DNA of 20,349 bases from NCBI GenBank assembly GCA_036556265.1, contig DATBJU010000016.1, positions 1 through 20,349 of the forward strand, in the 5' to 3' direction. Below are positions 14,551 to 20,349 of this stretch, piece after piece. The notes below the pieces were generated by a model. The model did not search any database, had not been told where the DNA came from, and worked only from the letters and a program-made list of their open reading frames with translations. A program made the position numbers and the translations under genes. The first letter of the stretch is position 1. Every line of letters starts with the position of its first letter. The DNA comes from JAUSIF01 sp036556265 (GTDB lineage: Bacteria; Pseudomonadota; Alphaproteobacteria; Rhizobiales; Xanthobacteraceae).

Positions 14551-16754
14551 TTTGCTTCGGCTGCGATCGGAATTCCGATGTCGCGAGCGCCGGCGGCTTT
14601 GGCTGTCGGGTCAACGGAGATCGGCACGTTGGCGGCGACGCTTTCCTGCGCCGCCAATGTCGCCGAAGTGGTCGTCACAAGCGAACGCACGCTGATCGGC
14701 ATCCGGCCGCCGCGCTTGAGCGAAAGGATGAAGGCGTCCAGCTCGGCGTCCTGTCCTTTATCGAGCGTACGGGCGCGTCGTGTCGTCGAGCGGCCGCTCT
14801 GCCACAATGTAAACTGCGAGAAATTCTCGAAGGAGGCGACCTTCCCCTCCCCGAAAATCTCGATCCGCTCCTTCGGCACGCGCGGATCTCCCTCTGTCAA
14901 ATAGCTGATCGTCGCGAGCGAGCCGTCCGCAAAATTCAGGATCGCAGTGAGATTGTCCTGATCGCCGGCCGTTGCGGCCGCGGTGACCCGCACCGGATCC
15001 TCCCCCAGCCACCAGCTCACGGTATCGATGAAATGACCGCCCTCGCCGGCAAAGCGCGAGCCTTCGGTCGCCGATTGCAGGTACCAGGAGCCCTTCTCGA
15101 GCGGGCCGGCGTTGACCCGGTAGTGAATCGTGTGCGGGCCGAACCGCGTCCCCCATTCCTCTTTCATTTGTTCGAGAAGCGGCGAGAACCGGCGGTTGAA
15201 GCCGACCATGAGCCGGTCGTTACCGGTTTCCTCGACCGTGCGGATCACCTCGGCGAGCGACTCGCGCGTGATCGCCAGCGGCTTCTCCACGAAAACAGCC
15301 TTGTCCGCGCGCAGCGCCGCGCACACGAGCTCCGTGTGCGTCGCGTGGCGCGTCCCGATGAGCACCGCATCGATGTCCTCGGCGGCGAGAAGACTGGCGC
15401 TATCCGTCGCCGAGCGGGCGAAGCCGAATTTCTTGACGGCGTTTGCCGCTGACAACGCGGTGCTGGTGGCGACCTCGACGAGCGCGACGTCCGCGCGTCG
15501 CGCCAGCGACGGCAGCAACATGCTCGACACGTAGTTTCCGGCGCCGATAACGCCGAGCCGGACCTGACCCTGAACTTCCGGGAAGGAGCGGCGTCCGCCC
15601 AGCCTGCGCATGACCGGAGTCGTTTCCGGATACTTGAAGAGAATTCCCAGGCCTGAGATCGTTCCCTTGTTCATCCGCTCGTAGATGTCCACCGCGGATT
15701 CGAAGGGAAAGACCTGATCGATCAGCGGCGAAAGATCGAGGCGCCCCTCGCGAAGCATGTCGAGGACGCACTCCATGTTGCGCCGTTCCGTCCATCGCAC
15801 GTAGCCGATCGGATAGTCGATGCCCGCTTCCTCGTAGATCGGGTCATATCGACCCGGTCCGTAGGAGCGCGAAAAACGAACGTCGAGCTCCTTTTCGTAA
15901 TAGGCGTTCCACGGAAGATCGAGCTTGCTTTTGCCGATGTCGACCACGCGGGCGCGATCGCGCGCGAGCTCGGCGGCGAGCTCCACCGGCTCGTTGCTGT
16001 CGCCGCCTGCGGCGATGAAGACGCAATCGACGCCGTGGCCGCCGGTCAATCCGGCGACTTCGCGCCGGAAGCGTTCGAACTTGGGTGTGCCCGGAACCGC
16101 GCATGCGCTTGCGCCCGCAGCTTCTGCCATGCGGCAGCGGTCGGCGACGATGTCGATTCCGACGACACGAACGCCCGCCCCGCGCAGCAGGCGAACCAGA
16201 ATCTGACCGAGCAGGCCGAGACCGATGACGCAGGCGGTTTCGCCCAACTGAATATCGGCCTGACGCAATCCCTGCAGGGCGATGGCGCCGATCGTCGTGA
16301 ACGCCGCCTGATCCAGCCCGACCCCCTCGGGAATCGGAACGCACATATTTTCCGGAACCCAATTGTACTCGGCATGAAGCGCGTACTGGTTTCCGGCGCA
16401 GGCGACGGCCTGACCGACGCGGAGCGCCTGCACGTCGGCGCCGACCTCGACCACGACGCCGGCCAGCGAGTAACCGAGCGGCGTGTAGGAATCGAGGCGG
16501 TTCATGACCTTCTGGAAGGTCGCCAGCACGCCTTGCTGGCGTACCGCGTTGATCACCTTCTTCACCTGGTCCGGCCGCGCCCTTGCCTTCCCGAGCAGTG
16601 AAAGCTTGCTCTCGGAAATCTTCATGAGCTCGGTGCCGGAAGAGATTACGGAGTACGCCGTGCGCACAAGCACGCCGCCCGGCTTGCAGGCGGGAACCGG
16701 CACATCGAGCAAGCTCAGCTTGCCGCTCTTGTAGTTCTGGGCGATCTGTTTCAT
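14547..16754 (-). CDS. Two-domain oxidoreductase: alcohol dehydrogenase-like fused to Gfo/Idh/MocA
   Basis: 735 residues from the ATG at 16754. The frame runs open to 17003, but the extra 83 residues lie inside the gene above and look non-native. Residues 1 to about 370 are a medium-chain dehydrogenase with a Rossmann motif GLGLLG (178-183). The usual catalytic Cys of the zinc site is replaced by SVISSGTEL (about 35-43), so it is probably zinc-free. Residues about 398-735 form a Gfo/Idh/MocA domain with GVIGAG (401-406), VFVEKPLAI (about 487-495) and GEGGHFIDTVSWWLG. Such fusions are recurrent in EPS clusters next to heparinase-family genes. Two consecutive redox steps on a sugar (oxidation then reduction, i.e. 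epimerisation or ketosugar formation) are plausible; the substrate is unknown. It starts 11 nt below the asparagine synthase-like stop and ends with a 4-bp overlap into the heparinase gene. Confidence 0.9.
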   Translation of the reverse strand: MKQIAQNYKSGKLSLLDVPVPACKPGGVLVRTAYSVISSGTELMKISESKLSLLGKARARPDQVKKVINAVRQQGVLATFQKVMNRLDSYTPLGYSLAGVVVEVGADVQALRVGQAVACAGNQYALHAEYNWVPENMCVPIPEGVGLDQAAFTTIGAIALQGLRQADIQLGETACVIGLGLLGQILVRLLRGAGVRVVGIDIVADRCRMAEAAGASACAVPGTPKFERFRREVAGLTGGHGVDCVFIAAGGDSNEPVELAAELARDRARVVDIGKSKLDLPWNAYYEKELDVRFSRSYGPGRYDPIYEEAGIDYPIGYVRWTERRNMECVLDMLREGRLDLSPLIDQVFPFESAVDIYERMNKGTISGLGILFKYPETTPVMRRLGGRRSFPEVQGQVRLGVIGAGNYVSSMLLPSLARRADVALVEVATSTALSAANAVKKFGFARSATDSASLLAAEDIDAVLIGTRHATHTELVCAALRADKAVFVEKPLAITRESLAEVIRTVEETGNDRLMVGFNRRFSPLLEQMKEEWGTRFGPHTIHYRVNAGPLEKGSWYLQSATEGSRFAGEGGHFIDTVSWWLGEDPVRVTAAATAGDQDNLTAILNFADGSLATISYLTEGDPRVPKERIEIFGEGKVASFENFSQFTLWQSGRSTTRRARTLDKGQDAELDAFILSLKRGGRMPISVRSLVTTTSATLAAQESVAANVPISVDPTAKAAGARDIGIPIAAEAK

Positions 16755-16765
16755 GGCGACCGCAA

Positions 16766-18712
16766 TCACGCGTTGGCGGCAACTGCGACTGGCAGGACTT
16801 GCCTGGGGGCGGCGGCCTTCTGGTTCCGCAACCAGTAATCCATGGTCAGGAGATGCCAGATCTCCTTGCTGTAATCCTCCCGGCCGGCACGATCGGCATC
16901 GATCAGGTTCCGGACGTATCCGGCCTTGAGATAACCCCGGCGCACCAGCTCGCCGTTCGGAAGAATGTCGTCCACCATCGTGCGCAAGTCGTTTCGCACC
17001 CAAGCGCGCAATGGCGCGCTGAACAGGCCTTTCGGGCGATAGACGATCGATTTCGGCAGCCAGGCTTCGGCAGCCTTCTTAAGGGCGAACTTTCCGTTGC
17101 TCCCGCGGATCTTGTCGCTGCCCGCGATCCGGAATGCGGCGCGCGCGACCTCGATGTCGACGAACGGCACGCGCACCTCGGTTGACGCTGCCATCGAGGC
17201 GCGATCCGTGTAAGCGAGATTGAGACCCGAAAGAAACAATCGCACGTCGCTCTGACACATGCGGTTGACCTGGTCGTCCGAAGGTCCCTGCGCGTAGATT
17301 TCCGCATGATGACGAAACACGCGGTCGACTTCGGGCGAAAGATCCTTGTTCAGCACCGATGCAAGCTCGTCGCGTCCGAGAAACGCGTAGCTGCGGTGGA
17401 AGGCCTGCTCTTCGGATAGACTTGCGAACTTGGTGAAGCGCTTAGCCCAACGCAGCGTGCGATATCCTTTGGCGCGACCGGCCACGGGCAAGACGTCCAT
17501 CAAGGGCTCGATCAACCCGCTGCGCAAAAAGCCGGGGAGCCGCCGGTAGCGCGCGGCCAGCATGCATGCGTAGTGACGGCGGTAGCCCGCGAACATCTCG
17601 TCCGCGCCCATGCCCGACAGGAGGACCTTGATCCCAAGATCCCTCGCACCCTTGCAGATGAGATAGGCGTTGATCGCCGCGCCGTCGCCGATCGGCTCAT
17701 CGAGCGTCTGCACCATGCGGGGCAGCATCTCGGCGAGATCGGGGCGAATGAAGATCTCGTGCAGATTCACGCCGGTCGTCTTCGCGAGGCGGCGCGCGTA
17801 CAATAAATCGTCCGGCATCGCCTCGAATTTCTGATCCTCGGGCCGGAATGCAATCGTGAAGCAATCGAGCCGATCGACCTGCTCGCGGGCAACTACGGTG
17901 ATCAGGCTGGAGTCGAGCCCGCCGGAAAGAAACGTCGCGACCGGGACGTCGGCCACCATGTGGGCCGTGATCGAGTCCTTGAGCACATGGCGAAGCTCTT
18001 CGATGTCGACCGGCCCTCGCTCCTGCTCGATTGTCTCTTTGACCGGATCCCAGTAGACATGCTCGGAGACCATTCCATCGATCTTCCGCTCGATCCATCG
18101 GCCCGGCTGCAGCTTGGAGACGTGCCGATACATGCAGAAGGCATCGGGCAGCCACCCGTAGACGAGCGAGGCGACGACGCCCGTCTCGTCGATCACGGCA
18201 TCGGTGCCGAGAATGGGAAGGAGCGCCTTCAGCTCGGAGGCGAAGGCGAGTCCGGCCCCCTTGCGAAGCACGAAGAGCGGCTTGATCCCGAACGGATCGC
18301 GGGCAAGGACCAGCGTGCCGTTGCGCCTGTTGTAGAGCGCGAACGCGAACATTCCGCGGAGCCGCAGCAGGCTCTTCCCGCCCCAGAGGCGCCAGGCCTC
18401 CAGCACGACTTCAGTGTCGGAGTTCGTCCGGAACGCAACGCCGGCGCCTTCGAGTTCCGATCGCAGCTGTCGATAGTTGTAGACTTCGCCGTTGTAAACG
18501 AGAACGAGATCGTCCTTTTCGAACGGCTGGTTGGCGGCATCCGACAAATCGATGATCGACAGCCGACGCTGGCCGAGCTTCACGTCCTGATCGTGGAACC
18601 GCTCCTCGAGAAGTCCGCTGGCGTCAGGGCCGCGATGCTGCAGGCCGTCGACAAGCACCCGAAACGATGCGCCGATATTCGCGATTCCGATCGCTCCGAT
18701 GATCCCGCACAT
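16766..18712 (-). CDS. asnB: Glutamine-hydrolysing asparagine synthase-like amidotransferase
   Basis: 648 residues. The N-terminal class II glutamine amidotransferase begins MCGIIGAIG with the nucleophile Cys2 (after Met removal) and has LQHRGPD (about 24-30), RRLSIIDLS and LVYNGEVYNY. The C-terminal synthetase carries the ATP PP-loop VATFLSGGLDSS (SGGLDS at 263-268), LYARRLAKTTGVNLHE and LLSGMGADEMFAGYRRH. AsnB normally amidates aspartate. Paralogues in glycan loci (for example WbpS in Pseudomonas O-antigen) amidate uronic acids, and this genomic position with an AlgD-like enzyme favours that role here (inference). First gene of the six-gene operon. The ATG at 18712 is preceded by GAGG about 10 nt upstream. 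Confidence 0.92.
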   Translation of the reverse strand: MCGIIGAIGIANIGASFRVLVDGLQHRGPDASGLLEERFHDQDVKLGQRRLSIIDLSDAANQPFEKDDLVLVYNGEVYNYRQLRSELEGAGVAFRTNSDTEVVLEAWRLWGGKSLLRLRGMFAFALYNRRNGTLVLARDPFGIKPLFVLRKGAGLAFASELKALLPILGTDAVIDETGVVASLVYGWLPDAFCMYRHVSKLQPGRWIERKIDGMVSEHVYWDPVKETIEQERGPVDIEELRHVLKDSITAHMVADVPVATFLSGGLDSSLITVVAREQVDRLDCFTIAFRPEDQKFEAMPDDLLYARRLAKTTGVNLHEIFIRPDLAEMLPRMVQTLDEPIGDGAAINAYLICKGARDLGIKVLLSGMGADEMFAGYRRHYACMLAARYRRLPGFLRSGLIEPLMDVLPVAGRAKGYRTLRWAKRFTKFASLSEEQAFHRSYAFLGRDELASVLNKDLSPEVDRVFRHHAEIYAQGPSDDQVNRMCQSDVRLFLSGLNLAYTDRASMAASTEVRVPFVDIEVARAAFRIAGSDKIRGSNGKFALKKAAEAWLPKSIVYRPKGLFSAPLRAWVRNDLRTMVDDILPNGELVRRGYLKAGYVRNLIDADRAGREDYSKEIWHLLTMDYWLRNQKAAAPRQVLPVAVAANA

Positions 18713-18774
18713 TGTTACTCAACCTCGGTACTCGATCGCTCCGGTCCGGGTCATGCTGGAGAGGGCCCGGGAAA

Positions 18775-18803
18775 GTTCTACACGAGTGACAGGCTGCTTG
18801 TAA
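18775..18803 (-). promoter_or_regulatory. Candidate promoter of the asnB-led operon
   Basis: On the minus strand TTACAA (18803-18798) and TAGAAC (18780-18775) are separated by exactly 17 nt, with the -10 about 62 nt upstream of the asnB-like ATG. Matches to the sigma-70 consensus are three of six and four of six, so the call is weak. A similar TGTAGAA string occurs upstream of the wza-like gene near 8669-8675. Confidence 0.28.
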
Positions 18804-18851
18804 TGCCTTGATCCTGAGCCGACCTGCCCTCATGCCTGCCAAGATTAACCA

Positions 18852-18883
18852 CCGGCGCAACGTCTTCGTGTGGTTTTGCGCGG
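18852..18883. promoter_or_regulatory. Possible regulatory element shared with the wza upstream region
   Basis: The plus strand holds GCGCAAC (18855-18861), GTGTG (18868-18872) and GTTTTGCGCGG (18873-18883). The wza upstream region holds GCGCAAC (8584-8590), GTGTT (8599-8603) and GTTTTTGCGG (8606-8615) in the same order and orientation, with slightly different spacing. Both lie about 100-140 nt upstream of minus-strand start codons. No regulator can be named. Confidence 0.25.
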
Positions 18884-19285
18884 TGTCACTGGACTTTTGC
18901 GTGTTGACCTTAATTCTGCCGCGTCCGAGGACGGAACCGTCCGAATCCGGGCCGCCCAGCAACGATTTCGGGCGGGGGCGGATTCGGTGGATGCGCGTGC
19001 CGCCGCGATGACCATACGGTGCTGGCCCGTGTCCATCGGCCATTCCGGTGCGCGCCGGTCCGCGAACGCAGGCCCAGACGATTGCTTCACGACCGCGCCT
19101 CCGCCATCAACAAGGTTGGCTCTGATCGACAGCAATCGACGATCCGGATCTCAACTCGACGGCATTGAACGCACTGCCTCCTCAGGCGCGTGCGGAAACG
19201 ATTGAGCGAACAATTCGACCCAGCGCCTTGACCACGCTGGGCGTTAGGTGGATGCTGAGTTGAGCCGAACTGTGCGGGCACACAT

Positions 19286-19579
19286 ATGCGCTCCTTTCTG
19301 ACCGCGACCCTCCTATTGGCGATGTCGGGCTCCGCGATCGCCCAGTCCTGCGTCACAGCCGGCAATGCCGTGTACTGCACCAATGGGGTGACGGGTCAAC
19401 GTTTTGGAACCGGGACCTTCTGGAGCGACGGCCTCGTTTCTCATCAAAACCGGCAGCGACTCGGGAATCCGGTGACCTATTTCAGCAATGGCGTCACCGC
19501 ACAACAGTTCGGAAACACGCAGTATTTCAGCGATGGGCGGACTTGCACGCGATTTGGCAACACCGTCTTCTGCAACTAG
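19286..19579 (+). CDS. Small secreted protein with short tandem repeats, unknown function
   Basis: 97 residues. The first 20 residues (MRSFLTATLLLAMSGSAIAQ) form a textbook Sec signal with cleavage after AIA or AIAQ. The mature part is about four copies of a 15- to 20-residue unit with the pattern aromatic/Cys-S/T-N/D-G, three to eight residues, R/Q-F/L-G-N/T, two residues, aromatic: CTNGVTGQRFGTGTF, a longer WSDG to NPVTY copy, FSNGVTAQQFGNTQY and FSDGRTCTRFGNTVF, ending CN. Cys pairs near both ends suggest disulphides. I do not recognise a named family; a small extended beta structure is likely from the repeat. The start codon has no strong Shine-Dalgarno. It is divergent from the EPS operon with a long gap, so a link to EPS is only positional. 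Confidence 0.75.
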   Translation: MRSFLTATLLLAMSGSAIAQSCVTAGNAVYCTNGVTGQRFGTGTFWSDGLVSHQNRQRLGNPVTYFSNGVTAQQFGNTQYFSDGRTCTRFGNTVFCN

Positions 19580-19724
19580 TTCCTGCCTGATGCCTGAACC
19601 TCGGAGTTGAACCCGGTTCGCCGCTCTTGGGGTGCCCGAACTAGGCAACAGTCGAGTTCAAGCAAAGCACGACTGCGCACTTCGCGTCGGCTATTCTGTT
19701 GGGACCTCCACGCGAGATCGAACC

Positions 19725-20126
19725 ATGAGCATCACTGCGCCGATACCTTTTTGGCAGTCGACTGCGATTCTTGTCGTCCGGCTCATCTTCGCTGGCGTCT
19801 TCGCTATGGCCGCGAGTTTCAAGTTCCTCGGCATGGAAGGGACGGCCGGCGACATCGCGTCGGCCGGTTTCCCGTTCCCGCTTCTCCTCGCGTGGCTTGC
19901 CGCACTCTTCGACACCGCGCTCGTGATTTGTTTTCTCTCGGGCGCGTTCTTCTCCGAAGCGTCGCTACTCGCGGCACCGGGAAACAGCGCAGGGCCCCGA
20001 ACTTCGTCCGGGGCCCCCAAAAGCCGCACGTCTGTTTCACCGTGGCAGCAATTTCAAGCCGCCAACGGAAGCTCCGTCCCCGTCCACTCATCCCACGTCA
20101 TGAGACGAAGGCCAAGGCGCGCGTAA
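19725..20126 (+). pseudogene. doxX: DoxX-family membrane protein, 3'-truncated
   Basis: From the ATG at 19725 the product starts MSITAPIPFWQSTAILVVRL, with helices at about 11-33 and 50-76 separated by KFLGMEGTAGDIASAGFPFP, as in DoxX-family inner-membrane proteins. Family members of this type normally have four helices in about 130-140 residues. Here the similarity ends after SEASLLAA (about 19976), and the last 50 residues are polar, Ser/Pro/Arg-rich, and encoded across a GC hairpin and the end of the opposing gene. The second half of the protein has therefore been lost by a rearrangement, and the remaining frame to 20126 is accidental. The frame is open upstream to 19632, but that extension has no family character. 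Function is probably lost. The comparison with family length is from memory, not a search. Confidence 0.65.
19992..20016. terminator. Strong GC hairpin, probable terminator of the S74 gene
   Basis: GGGCCCCG at 19992-19999 and CGGGGCCC at 20009-20016 are perfectly complementary, giving an 8-bp stem with a 9-nt loop. It lies about 38 nt downstream of the minus-strand stop at 20054. There is no good U-tract directly after the stem on either strand, so a classical intrinsic terminator is not certain. Confidence 0.45.
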
Positions 20127-20349
20127 TTCACGCGCAGATATCCGTCAGGCCCGCACACGACAGCCTCGGGACAAATCTCGGCAACTTCCTGCGCCATGAC
20201 CCCGACGTAAACGTCGTCGCTCCACAAGTAGCGGTAGCGGTAGATGCCCACACCATCGTCACGACGCCCGAGCAATGCAACGTCCCGCTTCAGGCGCGTA
20301 TCGGAATAATGGTGTGTGACGCCGACTCGAACGACCAACGCGTCCTTGA
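20054..20349 (-). CDS. S74 peptidase / tail-fibre intramolecular chaperone domain protein (partial)
   Basis: Only the last 98 residues are inside the window; the frame is open through the right edge, and a TTG at 20338 is an internal codon rather than a convincing start. The sequence HHYSDTRLKRDVALLG, then GIYRYRYLWSDDVYVGVMAQ and EVAEICPEAVV with GYLRVNYARLGL, is the typical C-terminal S74 (endosialidase-type) chaperone domain. Such domains help trimeric phage tail fibres or surface proteins fold and then cut themselves off; the Ser in YSDTRLK is the expected catalytic serine. In alphaproteobacterial chromosomes the same domain often sits on hypothetical secreted proteins, so this is not proof of a prophage. 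The tail after LMTWDEW is short and ends in the stop at 20054-20056. Confidence 0.8.
   Translation of the reverse strand, partial: KDALVVRVGVTHHYSDTRLKRDVALLGRRDDGVGIYRYRYLWSDDVYVGVMAQEVAEICPEAVVCGPDGYLRVNYARLGLRLMTWDEWTGTELPLAA

Larger units (their letters stand above)
18713..19285. other. 573-nt intergenic region between divergent genes
   Basis: No coding sequence I can support. Short open frames on both strands have no recognisable domain, no codon bias and no ribosome site; the best, 18808-19011 plus, has a hydrophobic patch but otherwise looks random. The region should carry the promoter of the minus-strand operon and perhaps that of the small plus-strand secreted protein. It also holds a compact inverted repeat, GGACGG at 18929-18934 and CCGTCC at 18937-18942, and the element at 18852-18883 listed separately. 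Confidence 0.6.

Noticed and set aside
14412..15452. 346-residue plus-strand frame antisense to the heparinase and oxidoreductase genes (also 15844-16782 minus and 17960-18811 plus)
   Set aside because: Shadow frames of genes with clear catalytic motifs; composition is Arg/Ala/Gly-rich and featureless.
16755..17003. N-terminal extension of the two-domain oxidoreductase
   Set aside because: Overlaps the asparagine synthase-like coding sequence and has no family similarity; MKQIAQNYKSG at 16754 fits the family start.
18808..19011. 67-residue plus-strand frame with a hydrophobic patch upstream of the small secreted gene
   Set aside because: No ribosome site, no convincing topology and an Arg/Pro-rich random-looking end; not supported as a gene.
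19576..19644. CTAGTTC/GAACTAG inverted repeat after the small secreted gene
   Set aside because: 7-bp arms 55 nt apart with no mobile gene between them; likely chance.

Overview
The window is a high-GC bacterial chromosome segment that is almost entirely an exopolysaccharide (EPS) / capsule biosynthesis and export locus. Codon usage, a Wza-Wzc (ExoF/ExoP-like) export pair, and flanking DoxX and S74-chaperone proteins of a type common in Bradyrhizobium/Rhodopseudomonas relatives suggest an alphaproteobacterium of the Hyphomicrobiales. That assignment is inference. No tRNA, rRNA, CRISPR array or intact insertion sequence was seen.

Layout. (1) Left edge, 1-358: a minus-strand remnant of an ABC-type oligosaccharide flippase. 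Part of the membrane domain is joined out of frame to the Q-loop region of the ATPase, and the Walker A region is missing. (2) 519-1787, plus strand: an O-antigen ligase/polymerase-like (Wzy/WaaL superfamily) membrane protein, convergent with everything to its right. (3) 1794-8484, minus strand, in order of transcription: a Wza-type export lipoprotein, a secreted Gly/Ser-rich protein, a Wzc-type co-polymerase/tyrosine kinase, a membrane-anchored helical protein and a GT4 glycosyltransferase. (4) 8696-18712, minus strand: a tight six-gene operon of asparagine synthase-like amidotransferase, fused two-domain oxidoreductase, heparinase II/III-family protein, GT4 glycosyltransferase, AlgD-type GDP-mannose 6-dehydrogenase and a second GT4 glycosyltransferase. 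Two junctions are 4-bp ATGA overlaps. (5) 18713-19285: non-coding, probably holding the operon promoter. (6) 19286-20349: a small secreted repeat protein, a 3'-truncated doxX, a strong GC hairpin, and the C-terminus of an S74 (tail-fibre chaperone) protein running off the right edge.

How it fits together (inference). The AlgD-like enzyme would make a GDP-linked uronic acid. The AsnB-like protein could amidate a uronic acid or another sugar carboxylate, and the two-domain oxidoreductase could modify another sugar. Three GT4 enzymes would build the repeat unit, Wzy would polymerise it, and Wzc and Wza would control length and export. The heparinase-fold protein would be a uronate-directed lyase or an assembly factor. 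No initiating lipid-phosphate sugar transferase and no intact flippase lie in this window, so they must be elsewhere. The two uncharacterised proteins beside wza and wzc are the best candidates for new parts of the export machine.
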